Source: Nicotiana tabacum
Taxonomy: Eukaryota > Streptophyta > Magnoliopsida > Solanales > Solanaceae
Direction of reading: 5' to 3'
DNA length: 64,000 nucleotides
Assembly (NCBI RefSeq): GCF_000715075.1
Contig: NC_134082.1
Coordinates: 58,987,466-59,051,465 of the forward strand
A program made the position numbers and the translations under genes. The first letter of the stretch is position 1. Each line of letters starts with the position of its first letter. This document shows positions 11,958-24,762 of this stretch, piece by piece. The notes beneath the pieces were generated by a model, which saw nothing but the letters and a program-made list of their open reading frames with translations, searched no databases and was not told the origin of the DNA.

Positions 11958-14900
11958 AAATATAGGTTCGTCCTCGAATGTGCCCAAAGTTGTTCCAAAA
12001 GCCACCAAATCGCCAAGTAGCCTTACCAGGCCCATACCCGGGGGTGATCCCACATCACCCTATCTCATATAGGTCTAATAACACAACACAATTGAAAATC
12101 ATTACTCCAACCTTAACCCATAAGCCTTAGAATCTAATTTCCAACATCCGGAATATCCATAAGATCAGGATCTTACATCTACACACTATACAAGTCTGAA
12201 CAAGTTGTACCAAGTCGTAACCATAACTCAAATACTCAAAACTCAAATACCCCATAACCCAAATGCTCGCAGCAATGATTTCTAATCACAGTAGCTGCTC
12301 AAGTCAACCCAATACCAGTAATAACCTTATATCAAACAAGGCCTCATTCTAACACCTTCATACACTGCCAATGATGAAAGAAACACGCAGAAACTCATAA
12401 CCATTCACCAGATCAACCAGTTTTGGAACTTTCTCTCCTTGAATAGGAACAATAGCAAATTTCTAAGTCGATCAGAAATAATATCCTTCTAAATATACTG
12501 CAATCAGATCGGATAGCACCCTTCTAGGTACGATGACCTCATCTCATCAAACATAATCACTCTAGTGACATGCCACTTCAATACAATATAAAGCCACAAT
12601 CCTTGCAATTCGCGCATCAGTAAGAAACAATCTAAATGTACTCAAATCATAGAAAATGACTCAAACGAGAGAACTGTCCCACAAGCTTAACAAGTATTGC
12701 CCCAACAAAATGCTAATAATCCATCACAAACCATAGGACCATCACACGAAAATAACGAAAAGGTTCATACCTCAGCATAACCTAGTTGCAATGCGCGATC
12801 TCATCCAAATACTGGTCCATGGAATATACCTCAAGCAAACTTGCTCAAAATTAATAACCATGCACGATTTGACATCAAGTTACCCATAACCACGGAGAAG
12901 CAAATGACACAATGCCATACAAGCCCGAATGAACATAACCAATGCAAATCAATCATGCAACACCAAAATACTCATCTCGCTCAAATTCCGTTATAAGGCC
13001 CCAATAGAACCGCACCATGTGTGCTTATAACCCATAATTCACAACTCCTCGTAGCATAGAAGAGTAACTCACAGATCATTTTAGAACACGAATAAGCCCA
13101 ACAACAACCGAATGGCACAATAATAGCAGTATGGAGCCAACCAATCCGACTCGGTATAAAATGCACATCCTAATTGGGCCTACCAATGGACCCCCAAATC
13201 AACTTTGTTCATCCACAAATAGATAAATAACTCTCTGAAGATCCACAATGGCCTAACCATAACATATACCATCCTCTGACTAGATTTGGCCACATTTTCA
13301 CAGTCCATAACCATGAAACAATCTACTCATGAGAACTCCCAGTCTCCCAATCCATAGAGCACACGAATCACCATATCCGATCCCAACTCCACCTCCCGAA
13401 TATCTAACACATCTCTCATACACGATCATGTCATCATATAAAAAATACGAGAACTTCATAATCCACTCCGAGTCACAAGAAACTACATACTCAATTAGCC
13501 AAAAACATTCCATTTGATTTCATCCGGACAAAATCACTATACATCACATGCTCCTCACGCCAGTAGGAAATATACTTCTCGAACTGTGGTAGAAACTATT
13601 GAGATCTCTTTGAAAACCATTTGCACATAATTATGCCATCAGAACTAAATCTCTCTAACTCAACCAAGCCATGCAGGCCATCAAAACCCAAGAGTCTCGC
13701 CACAAAATACCTATAGAGACTAGCCACCTCATAAGTACCCAAGGAATAGATTATATCCATTACTGTGCCGATACAACCTACTATCAAGTTGTCCTAATTC
13801 TCCGAGTTCTGTCTGAATTACCTTCAATTTCATACTTCTCGTCGCCATAATACCACCATCCTCAACCAAGACTTACCACACGAGACCCTAGACATATACA
13901 AATCCTGAAAATTTCCAATTGCTACATTTAAATCTTGAATCCAATAGGACCATTCTCAAAAGTCTTCCACTTTGCTTAAATCTCAACTAAACTAACCAAA
14001 CAGGCTGAACGACCTGTATCCCATTAGCACACCAACACCCTAAGAAGTAATCCACACCTCTAAGCAACCAAGCGAAACCCCACTCCATGCATACTACATC
14101 CTTTATGCATAACAACTCAATTATTCCACGTTTCTCATATCCTCATAAAGCATAATACAACCCGTATCCAGAAATTCCTTTACATCGATCTCACCCTCTG
14201 CAGAACATAACTTATTCACAAGTATACCTCAAACCGAAACCAATACAACACATAGCCGTGCAATCAACTTAGCAGTAGCAGACTCCCCCACTTGGCTCAA
14301 AGCCAAAGATCAAAACACACAATAACTCATGATGCCCATACTCTATCAATGCCAGAATACCGTAGTGAGATTTCACTAAATCCTCCATAAGCTCATGAAA
14401 CACAAACCATCTAATATCTCGAATCATTTGCAAATCTCGCATTCGCCCTAGTAACAGTCAAGCCAATTCTCATAAGTAATCCAAACTCAAATTGCAACAT
14501 ATATAATTCACTGGTAAAAGAGAACTCGCCACAAAACAATATAGGGATCACACAACCTCAAGACACCCCGCAGGAGATAATACACATGTTTTGCCTCAAA
14601 CTGACATCTCTCTATTCCCTTTCACAGTCATAACTATTACGCAATCACTTAATCTTCCTGAGTCTGAACTCATATCATGACATTGAAAACTTACTTCACT
14701 CTACAACTAAACAACATAAAAGATCCTTCAACACGCCTATAACTCGAGACTATATGCTGAATAAAGATAGAAATCAAGCACCCAATAGCCCCTTCTACCC
14801 TAAAGCAAACGCTTCTCGTCACGTTCAAACCATGTGAACACATCTCGCAATATCATACTCATCACGTAGCATCCAGCTATAAATTCCATTAATACGGACA

Positions 14901-15280
14901 TTACCGGACATATAAATCCAAAAGCACGTGCTCACACAATCAACACATCTATGCTGAAGCTACAGTCGAAACCCGGGCTTAAGCCCTGTAGATTGGACCA
15001 TCACCAGCACGCTGGAATCACATCTCGCAACTCATCCCAAGAATCACAAGCCATCGATGTACAGCTGATACCGAGTGCTCATGTGCGCATACAAATACGT
15101 GGAAGGAATTCAAAGAGTTACGCTTCAAGCTGAATAAATGTCGCATGATAAGGAAAGAAAGATGGGAAGTATATCCTAAATGTCTTGTAGCCTTTTGAAG
15201 ATAGGTATGGACATCATCATACTAATCCGCAAGACTCTACTAGACACTTGCTCATGAATCGTAGAACCTATGAACCTAGA
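11958..15280 (-). mobile_element. Non-coding interior of the LARD-like element
   Basis: About 3.3 kb without any recognisable gag or pol motif. The open frames are all under 80 codons (for example 12981-13166, 13298-13513 and 13596-13787 on the minus strand) and resemble no retroelement protein. Nothing else is identifiable here. Confidence 0.6.
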
Positions 15281-15293
15281 GCTCTGAGGCCAA
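15281..15293 (-). other. Primer-binding site of the LARD-like element (decayed)
   Basis: On the minus strand the bases next to the 5' LTR read TTGGCCTCAGAGC. The usual initiator-Met tRNA primer site is TGGTATCAGAGC, so two bases differ (TA to CC). The following words, TCTAGGTTCATAGGTTC, are typical of Solanaceae gypsy leaders. Confidence 0.65.
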
Positions 15294-15295
15294 TC

Positions 15296-18200
15296 TGTCA
15301 CGACCCAAAATCTACTAGTCGTGATGGCACCTAACTCAAACCGCTAGGTAAGCCAACTATACTATCCAATTTCAATAATATTTTATAAGACAATTCATCA
15401 AAGAAATTATCTGAATCTTATACATTTCCCAAGGACTGCTAGTACAAATCATGAGCTTCTAAGAATAGAGTTTACAAAGCTGATATGAAGTAAATATATC
15501 TTCTGTTTAAAAAGTACATAAATAGAGTTTTATTAATTCTACGGCTACCATGAACAAGCGGCAGCTACAACAAGAACGCATGTACATCTTCAAATTCAGC
15601 TCCCATCGAACACAAGAACCTCAGCAGCCAATATTTGCACGCAATGTGCAGAAGTATAGTATCAGTACAACCGACCACATGTACCGAGTAAGTAACAAAC
15701 CTAACCTTAGGTTGAAAGTAGTTGAGAGCTGGAACATAGGTCGGGTCCAACACCAATAGCCAACAACAATTCTTAACAATGTAAAGCAATTAAATAAAGA
15801 AGTATCTTAGAGATAAAATGCTCAGCCTTTTCATGATTTTTCCGAAAATAGTTTCACTTTTCAAGTATATCAGTGAACGTCCAAATCCTTTGTCGAAATC
15901 GTCAAAAATATGAGTAAGTTTTAAAACTAATATTTCCCGAAAACCTTTCATCAGGTAAATGTTTCGTTTTCAGATAACATGAAGAAAGTACATCTATGTG
16001 CGTACATGTTAAGATACAGGTAAAATCATGAATGTTACCAAAACCGGGCAATAAAAAGGAATGCATCTCTATGCAAGTATCTCAAGTACGCAAGACAAAG
16101 GCAATGCCTCTCAGTGATGAACTCATGTACTCACACTCTCAGAGTACTAAATCTCACTATCTCGTATTCTCTCTCTTACCGTGCTCAATACTCAGCACAC
16201 TCAATCACTCAACACTGTACAATACTGGTTATGCGGCGTGCAACCCGATCCATATACATATAGCCATAAGGCTCGTTACGGCGTGCAACCTAATCCATAT
16301 ATATATAGTCATAAGGCTCGTTGCAACATGCAACCCGATCCATATATATATATACATAGTCGACTGCGCTCACTAGGGGTGTGTAGACTCCGGAGGGGCT
16401 CCTATCGATGCGGCATGCAACCCGCTATAATAAAATGTAATCAATATAACATGCTACGGCGTGCAGCCCGATCACATAACTATCACTCATAACCAGGCTC
16501 TCAGCCTCACTCAGTCCTCAATCTCTCCAGTCTCACTCACGGGCTCACAATGTCATGAAACTAGCCCGATAACCATGATATGATGTATTAATAAATAATA
16601 ACTGAGAGTGAGATATGATATGAATGCATGAATATGACTGAGTACTAAATATCAAAGAAATCAGTGAGATGACAGCAAGAAACGACCACTATGGGTCCTA
16701 ACAATATCAACATAAAGCCTAAACATGATATATAGCATGATTGATAGTTCAGTTACTTAATCACATGGGGAAAACACAGATACCAACAAAATAGGGCCAT
16801 TAAACGGTGCCATGAAAACAACAGAGTCTCAATTAATAGGGTGCACGCCCACACACCCGTCACGTAGCATGTGCGTCACCTTATTATCAATCACATAGCA
16901 TGTAATTTGGGGTTTTATACCCTCAACACTAAGTTTAGAAGAGTTACGTACCTTGAATAAGCCAATTTCCAATACCGAGCAAGCCAAGCGATGCTCCAAA
17001 AATGTCATCATGTGTGTAGCGACCTACGAACGGCTCAAAACTAGCCAAAAGCAACTCAAATACATCAAATAAAGCCCAAAAAATAATTCCAAATGATAAA
17101 GATCGAATTCTATAACGAATCCCATATCCATCCAAAAAATCACACCCGGGCCTATGCCTCAAAACTCGACAAAACTTAATTCGATAACCCATTCAATTAC
17201 GAGTCCAACCATACTAGTTTCACTCAAATCCGACTCCAAACTGGTGTTCAAAACTCAAAAATTCATATTATGAAACTTTAGGCCAGAACCCCCAATTTCC
17301 TCTTTAGAATTCATCAACTAAAAGCTAAAATTCAAAGATAGATTCATGGAATATAACCAAGACCGAGTAGAGAACACTTATCCCAATTCATATGGTGAAA
17401 ATTGCTCTAAAAATCGCCTCAATCCGAGCTTGGAAATGTTAAAATGAAGCCAAAATCGTGAACCTTTGTATTTAACATGCTGCCCAGCACTTCCGCTTCT
17501 GCGCCACGTTAGCCGTTTATGCGGCGTCGTTTATGTGACACAAGATCCACTTCTGCAGACTCAACTAGCCAATTGACCCCTCTCACCTGCGAATCAACAT
17601 CCGCTTCTGCGTAACCGCAGGTGCGCAACCAAACTCACTCATGCGCCCAAGGTCTTCTCTTCTGCAGGGCCGCAGATGCGCCCCTAATCCCGCTTCTGCG
17701 ATCCATTCCAATAAGGACTTCCTTTGCTTCTGCGATCAACTGTCCGCATATACGGACTCGCATTTGCATGCATCCTTCTGCAGATGCAGAAACACCAGAA
17801 CACCAGAATCAACAGCCTTCAACAACAACAACATGAAGAAAAATGATCCGAAATCAAATCTGAAACACACTCGAGACCCTCGGGCCCCCGTCCAAACATA
17901 TCAACCAGTTCCATATCATAATAAGGACCTACTCGAGGCCTCAAAATGCATATAACAATATCCAAACGACGAACCACACCTCAATTCAAACATCAATGAA
18001 CTTGAAACTTCAAACATCCACAACCGATGCCGAAACCTATCAAATCACGTCCGATTGACCTCAAATTTTGCACACAAGTCATGTTTGACATTACGGACCT
18101 GCTCCAACTTCCGGAATTGGAATCCAACCCCAATATCAAAAAGTCTACTCCCGGTAAAACTTTCCAAAATTCCAACTTTCTCCATTTCAAGCTAAATTCT

Positions 18201-18494
18201 ACTACAAACCTCCAAATCGAAATCCGAACGCGCTCCTAAGTCCAAAATCACCCAACGGAGCTAACGGAACCATCAAAAATTTAATTTGAGGTCAAATACT
18301 TAACAATCAAACTTGGTCAATCCTTTCATATTTAAAGCTTATAGTTGAGAATCATTCTTCCGAATCAATCCCGAATAACCTGAAAACTAAAACCGACGAT
18401 TCACATAAGTTATAATACATCATACGGAGCTACTCATTCCCTCAAATAGCTGAGTAAAGTGCAAATGCTCAAAATAACCGGTCGGGTCGTTATA
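15296..18494 (-). mobile_element. 5' LTR of the LARD-like element
   Basis: On the minus strand it begins TATAACGACCCGACCGG at 18494 (TG decayed to TA) and ends GGGTCGTGACA at 15296. Length is 3,199 bp. It keeps the ~170 bp segment (about 15361-15535) missing from the partner LTR, and the tandem repeat at 16228-16365. Apart from that indel the two LTRs align throughout with scattered substitutions, many of them C/T or G/A. Confidence 0.7.
16228..16365. repeat. ~48 bp tandem repeat, three copies
   Basis: Counterpart of the array at 9696-9830, with units containing GTGCAACCCGATCC and ATAAGGCTCGTT. Confidence 0.75.
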
Positions 18495-20765
18495 GTTTGC
18501 TTTCTATGGTATTATTTGATGATTTTGAGTATATTTTGGTTAGTCTCGAGTCGTTCAGAGGTAGATTTGTGTGGGATGACGCATCTAGTGTATCAATTTG
18601 GCTTGTTTGAGGTAAGTGGCTTGCCTAAGTTTGTTCGAAAATTTTTTTCTACTAATTATTATTATTTGCTACATACGGGGGTAATGCATATATGAGGTGA
18701 CGAGCATATATGCATGCGCCAGGATTTATCATGGTTGAGGGTAGATTATACGATTTTTTGTACCTTGTTGGAGTATGAGACATTCTTGCTTCATGTTTTA
18801 CTTTTCTAAATTGATATGAATATGAAGTTAAATTATAGAAATCATGATTTAGCTTATAATAACTTGATTAAAATTTGACGGACATTTTTGTGAAATTGTT
18901 AATGTGCTAAATTCGGTTATCATTATACTTATTACAAAATACATCGTTACGGCCGTTATTCTTGAGATATTGGATTCTATACTTGAGTTGAAGATTATTT
19001 TTTAGATTTGTTGAGATACTTGAATAATAAGGTTCTTGAGGATTATTGTATTTTTATTGGCTTGAAAGCTGCGATTGATGATTATTTGAAATATTAGTTT
19101 AATCACTCTACTTGATGCTATTCATGCTTCCTACCTTACTTGTTATTAATATACATGTGCTTTGTGAGAAAGAGTATAAATCACGAAAGGTGATGTTGTG
19201 CTATTGCATATACATTATCATATGAGGAAGAGTGTAAAGCACGGAGGGTGATGCTATGCCATTTCATATATATTATCGTATGAGGAGGAAAGTAAAGCAT
19301 GAAGGGTGATGACATGTCATTTCATTTACATTATCATATGGGGATGAGAGTAAAAGTACAAAGGGTGATGCTGTGCCATTATTTTTATATTATCATGTGT
19401 TCATGGCACAAAGAGTGTTTCCATGTAGACGAGGACGAAAGACATGCATTATATTGTGATATCTTTTCCTTGTGTATACATTCATGCATTTATCTTGTGC
19501 TCTTACTGTTGAACCTATGTTTTCTATGTGACTTGTCGTTGTTGTTCTGTCTTTGTCCTCTACCTCAATTGTTGTTGTATTATCCATGCCTTCTATCTGT
19601 CTAACTTGTATATATCATGTTTTTCTTCTTGTTTGTCATATCTACTTCTATGCCATTTCTTAATTATTGCACTTTTATATAAGTCTTCTACCATGCTAGT
19701 TATCCATGCCTTATATTTGTTTAGCTTATAAAGATCATGCTTTCCTTCATATTTTTATCTACATCTAAGCCTTCTACCATTTTAGTTAGTGAAATTTACA
19801 TTCTTCTATCTTAATTGCTATCATTACTCATATGCCTCCTACCTAGTCTGTTATCATTGCCTATATGCACAGTCTCGTTCATTATTGCTACCTGTGTATC
19901 TCCCACTTTGTCGTTACTGTTATTGACATTTCTTTCACATGCTTGGTATTGTTATACGTATGCTCGGTGAGGAAGAGATAAATGCACGAAGGGTGTTGCC
20001 GTGCCAATTAATTTGACATCACGGAATATATTTGGTGAGGATGAGATAAATGCATGGATAGTGTTGTCGTACCATTTGATTTGATATCTTGAGTTCATTT
20101 CTCACACTATGAAAGCTTTGGAGTCACTACCGTGGTTAATGGTCATCGCTTTAAGAAAAGGATTAGTTGTGATATAGAGAAATATTGACCATAATTTCTT
20201 CTAGTAATCATTACTGTTTCGCATATTTGTTCTCGTCCTCTTCTCTGTTATGTTTTAGTATTGTTTCTATTGCTATTCTACTGCACAGATTATATCAGTG
20301 AGTATTTTTTTTTAACTAAAAAGCCTCTTTACTACTTTCCTAAGGTTAGTCAAGATACTTACGGGGTACATGGGGTCGATTGTACTCATACTATACTTCT
20401 GCACCTTGCGTGCAGATATTGGAGCTGATTCTGCTGTGCATGGAGGGGGAGGGGAGGGGAGGAGTTAGCATTGAAGATGTACCCGTTGTCCGGACATGAC
20501 TACCATTTGTCCTTGGTAGTTTTAGATTTATGTCCTGTTTTTGTATAATTCATCAGATATTGTACTTATTCATCATATCGGTTTGTAAATCTAAACTGTA
20601 GTCGCTCGTGACTTTTACTATTAGTCCTTGGGAAGTAGTATAAATTTCAATTATTTCACTTATTGGCTTCATATTAATTCCAGTAGAATTGTGTTGACTG
20701 TATTTGGCTTACCTAGCGGGTCGGATTAGGTGTCATCACGACTAGGTGCATTTTGAGTCGTGACA
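18495..20765 (+). mobile_element. Gypsy-type solo LTR, right segment
   Basis: Continues the LTR begun at 7548 and ends TTTTGAGTCGTGACA at 20765. The next bases are AAAAA, against AAAAC before 7548, which fits a 5 bp target duplication with one mismatch. It includes a purine-rich stretch near 20440-20465 and a tandem repeat at 19164-19395. Confidence 0.6.
19164..19395. repeat. ~60 bp tandem repeat, four copies, with two outliers
   Basis: Units of the form TGAGGAAGAGTGTAAAGCACG, then GGGTGATGCTATGCCATT and an ATTATCATATG run, repeat four times. Two diverged units follow at about 19963-20080. The array is non-coding. Confidence 0.65.
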
Positions 20766-21316
20766 AAAAAAATACCAATAGCATTCCCAAAATGAAGTAC
20801 CACAATGCTTTTAAAAGCAAAACGTGCCAAAAAAGGTTTAATTTCTCAAAGAAAGAACGTGTTTACTATGACAATAATCATATTTCAATTAAATTAATAA
20901 AAATTCCAGTATCCAATATACAATAATAGTGTTAAACAATCGGCTGCTACTTGTTGGAATCAAATTGCGCTTATCGTTTGAAGAACAAATTTCTCTGAAG
21001 TTCATATGGAGTGGGGAGTGATAACTGCACGCTTTGCATCAAATGACGAATCAATGACTTTTAATAGCAACAGTTATAATTAATACGTACCTGCCCAGGA
21101 AAGTTTATGTGGTGAAGTATCACCATCGTAATATCGCGTCAATTCAAAATATGCGGTTGTTGTCTATTTGATTGGATTATTATCTAGAGAAGCAACGGCC
21201 ATGTAGGGAAAGCAAAGGTTGTGTTCAGTTCAGTATCACATGGACAAGGCTATTCAGCAGAAGAGTCTTGGATAATACTTCTCGTCTTTTGGCATACTTA
21301 CAATGCAAAAGGAGAC
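20766..21316. other. Unassigned sequence between the solo LTR and the inverted repeat
   Basis: I see no element ends, no tandem repeat and no credible coding frame. It may be older single-copy DNA. Two overlapping open frames from 21172 and 21221 lack any recognisable motif. Confidence 0.4.
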
Positions 21317-21480
21317 AATCTCACTTTATACCCATCAATTTTAAACTATTTATCATTTAATGTTCAGATCCAAATTATTTATTATTCATATTCATGCGTC
21401 CAAAACTATTTACCCGCCCTTTGTTCTATTCGCAATGTCACTGCCTCACCAACCGCAATAAAGGGCTCCTTAATTTCAAA
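21317..21480 (+). repeat. 164 bp direct repeat R, copy 1
   Basis: Begins AATCTCACTTTATAC and ends CTCCTTAATTTCAAA. It recurs with few changes and equal length at 22818-22981. Copy 1 touches the outer end of the left arm of the large inverted repeat. Confidence 0.85.
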
Positions 21481-21481
21481 A

Positions 21482-22812
21482 GGGTTTTGACACAGTTACC
21501 TACAAAAACAAAATTATTTATCCTTGTTTACCCATTTGTTTTTCTGCCCATAAACTAATTACATTTCCTACACATAATAGTTTTTTGGGGGAATTTTTCT
21601 TTATTCTCCAATTCTTTTTTTATTTCTATGCTTCTTTTCTTTCTTTTTTTTCTTTTTCTTTTTCTTTTCTCCTTTTCTTTTTTTCTCGTTTTCTCGTTTT
21701 CTTCTTATATTTTTCTTTTTTCCTTTTCTAATTTCATTTAACTTCTTTTTTTTATATATTTTTTTCTCTTCATAATCTAATTTCATTTACTGTTTTCACT
21801 ATTTTTTATTATTCCTTTTTTATATTATTACTAAAGAAAAATCACATTGTGTACCAATTAAATGTAGCTAATACAATCAAAAATTATTAACTAACATATG
21901 ATACCAGTATAGTATATAGCTATACCAACAGGTTATACAATTGTATGCAAAGAGTTAAAAAAAAATTAATTCAATTATTAAACTGAAATAATATCAGTTG
22001 TCAATAAAAATTTCAAAAAATTCTAAAAGGATATAATTGTAAGAGTATACCGTTATATTATATACATACTATAATTTTTTTTTTTTTTACATTTTCAATT
22101 TGCCTCTCACGCTGGGTAAAAGCTTAAAGCAAATTAAAAGGGAAAAGGCAAGTGAATTTACGGGTAATAAGTATACTAATATAGTATATTGTATACTATT
22201 ATAGTATATTGTATACTATTATAGTATATTGCATATTATTACAGTATACTATAATAATATATTATATACTATAATAGTATACTGTTGCAGTATAACTATA
22301 TACTCCTATAGTATATTGTATGCAGTATAGCTATATACTCCTACAACATATTGCATACCGTAGCAGTATACTATTAGGTATCTGTGTTCTTCTTCAATTT
22401 TCAGCTGAAAATTTCAATCTCAATCACCTCAAATCAGCTCCAAATGCTATCAAATTTCAGTATGAACTTCCAGAAGGTATTATAAATAATATTTAACAGC
22501 ACCCACTTTGAATCAAACAAGAAATCTTCAAAATAAAAGTTTTAAATTCAAGAGCTTCAAGTCCAACAATGGTAAATATTCAAATATACATAAAAACTAG
22601 TACATGGGAGTACTGGTTTTCTTCGAGTTCATACGCAAACTTTCCCCTAATGATCATGGTCACAAGTTTTAGACATAGGCTAAAAAAATTCTTAAATTAA
22701 AGCAGGTGTACTAAAAGTGAAGTTATTATAATAAAACTAAAAAGAAAAGTAAAGAATTCTAACTCTCTTGACAAAGAAGCAGAAGGATTAAAAACTGGAC
22801 GCATTTGAAATT
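21482..22812 (+). repeat. Left arm of a large inverted repeat
   Basis: Starts GGGTTTTGACACA and ends GCATTTGAAATT. It is the inverse of 22973-24256, apart from scattered substitutions and small indels. The arm includes a pyrimidine-rich tract (21598-21780) and a TA-rich microsatellite (22168-22375). No protein motif is present; the Lys-rich frame 21601-21786 on the minus strand is low-complexity. Confidence 0.85.
22168..22375. repeat. Degenerate TATAGTATAC microsatellite
   Basis: Short palindromic words (GTATACTATTATAGTATATT type) repeat with period about 20. The mirror-image array is at 23425-23610. Confidence 0.7.
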
Positions 22813-22817
22813 GAAAA

Positions 22818-22981
22818 AATCTCACTTTATACTCATCAATTTTAAACTATTTATTCTTTAATGTGCAGATTCAAACTATTTATTACTCCTACCCATGCGT
22901 CCAAAACTATTTACCCGCCCTTTGTTCTATTCGCACTGTCACTGCCTCACCAACCGCAATAAAGGGCTCCTTAATTTCAAA
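22818..22981 (+). repeat. 164 bp direct repeat R, copy 2 (hinge)
   Basis: Same sequence and orientation as 21317-21480. It forms nearly all of the 160 bp hinge between the two arms, overlapping the first few bases of the right arm. Confidence 0.85.
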
Positions 22982-24256
22982 TGCGTCCAGTTTTTAATCC
23001 CTCTGCTTCTTTGTCAAGACAGTTAGAATTCTTTACTTTTCTTTTTAGTTTTATTATAATAACTTCACTTTTAGTACTCTGTTATTTGACCTGCTTTAAT
23101 TTAAGAATTTTTTTAGCTTATGTCTAAAACTTGCGGCCATTATCATTAGGGGAAAGTTTGCATATGAACTCGAAGAAAACCAGTACTCCCATATACTAGC
23201 TTTTATGTGTATTTGATTATTCATCATTATTGGACTTGAAGCTCTTGAATTTAAAATTTTTATTTTGAAGATTTCTTGCTTGATTCAAAGTGGGTGCTGT
23301 TAAATATTGCTTATAATACCTTCTGAAAGTTCATACTGAAATTTGATAGCATTTGGAGCTGATTTGAGGTGATTGAGATCGAAATTTTCAGCTGAAAAAT
23401 CGAAGAATAACACAGCTACCCAATAGTATACTGCTACGATATACAATATGTTGTATGAGTATATAGCTATACTCCAACAGTATACTATAGGAGTATATAG
23501 TTATACTGCAAGTATACTATTATAGTATACAATATATTATTATAGTATACTGTAATAATATGCAATATACTGTAATAGTATACAATATACTATAATAGTA
23601 TACTTATTACCCGTAAATTCACTTGCCTTTTCCCTTTTAATTTGCTTTAAGCTTTTACCCAGCGGGAGAGGCAAATTGAAAATGCAAAAAAATAAAATAA
23701 AATATTATAGTATGCTATATAATGTAACAGTATACTCTTACAATTAGATCCTTTTAGAATTTTTTGAAATTTTTATTGACAACTGATATTATTTCAGTTT
23801 AATAATTGAATTAATTTTTTTAACTCTTTGCGTACAATTGTATATGCTGTCATATGTTAGTTAATAATTTTTTATTGTATTAGCTACATTTAATTGGTAC
23901 ATAATGTGATTTTTCTTTAGTAATAATATAAAAAAAGAATAATAAAAAATAGTGAAAACAGTAAATGAAATTAGATTATGAAAAGAAAAAAATATAAAAT
24001 AAAAAGTTAAATGATATTAGAAAAGGAAAAAAGAAAAATATAAGAAGAAAACGAGAAAAAGAAAAGGAGAAAAGAAAAAGAAAAAGAAAAAAAAGAAAGA
24101 AAAGAAGCATAAAAATAAAAAAAGAATTGGAGAATAAAAAAAAATTCCCAAAATAATTACTATGCGTAGAAAACGTAATTAGTTTATAAATAGAAAAACA
24201 AATGAGTAAACAAGAATAAATAATTTTATTTTTATGAGTAATTGTGTCAAAACCCC
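22973..24256 (-). repeat. Right arm of the large inverted repeat
   Basis: Starts AATTTCAAATGC and ends TGTGTCAAAACCCC, the reverse complement of the left arm. With a transcript through the locus this would make a ~1.3 kb stem. No transposase or other protein is encoded. No target duplication was found outside the arms, so whether it is a foldback transposon is undecided. Confidence 0.85.
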
Positions 24257-24643
24257 ATAGAGACCTCAATTTTCTCTTAGTATTTTTGTCATAAGAGAAT
24301 CCATGAAAAAGCCCATGGATAGGGACTTCACATAAGAATTGTAATTATTCACATGCGCTCTGCTTGCTTGTGGGCTCCCACTTTGCTTTCACTTTATCCT
24401 TTGCTGCATTCATTTCTTCCTTTCAATAATATAGATTTGAACATTTAACATTCTCTCTCGAAACAATTCAACTTAATAATGTATTTATATTTGGCATGGT
24501 ACCTTTTTCAATTTTATTGTGAGCCTAGCACCTAGTTGAATGCGAAAGTCATATTAATTTGGATATATGAAATACAAGTTTTATTTGTTAGATATCGGTC
24601 ACATCCAAACAGCCTAGAAAATAAGATCGTTAACGGCCATGTC
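24257..24643. other. Unassigned sequence
   Basis: No coding frame or element end is recognisable between the inverted repeat and the next TIR element. Confidence 0.4.
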
Positions 24644-24762
24644 CCGTAAAAATAGCACGGTATAGTCAGTTTTCAGACTGGTCATTCAAAAATAGTCAGC
24701 TCTTACGAAGTCAATGAAAAATAGCCACTATTTTGCTGCAACAGAGACCGGTCCAGCATAAT

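Larger units (their letters stand above)
8919..18494 (-). mobile_element. LARD-like non-autonomous LTR retrotransposon, minus strand
   Basis: Two LTRs of 3.0-3.2 kb in the same orientation (8919-11944 and 15296-18494) flank a 3,351 bp interior. The minus-strand order is 5' LTR, primer-binding site, interior, polypurine tract, 3' LTR. The interior has no gag, protease, integrase or reverse transcriptase that I can find on either strand. That pattern defines a large retrotransposon derivative that must be copied by enzymes from related elements. It lies inside another gypsy LTR of related sequence, in antisense. The expected 5 bp target duplication is not recognisable (GATTA at 8914-8918 against GTTTG at 18495-18499), so ends may have been altered or eroded. 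Confidence 0.7.

Noticed and set aside
16032..16492. Overlapping open frames of 103-114 codons with His/Ile repeats.
   Set aside because: They cover the 48 bp tandem repeat of the LTR and are on the strand opposite to the element.
21601..21786. Lys/Glu-rich minus-strand peptide, and the Phe/Leu-rich frame 23976-24269.
   Set aside because: Both are translations of mirror-image pyrimidine/purine tracts in the inverted repeat arms.
21317..22981. R copies as the LTRs of a small TRIM element.
   Set aside because: R does not start TG or end CA, there is no primer-binding site or polypurine tract, and the second copy lies in the hinge of an inverted repeat.
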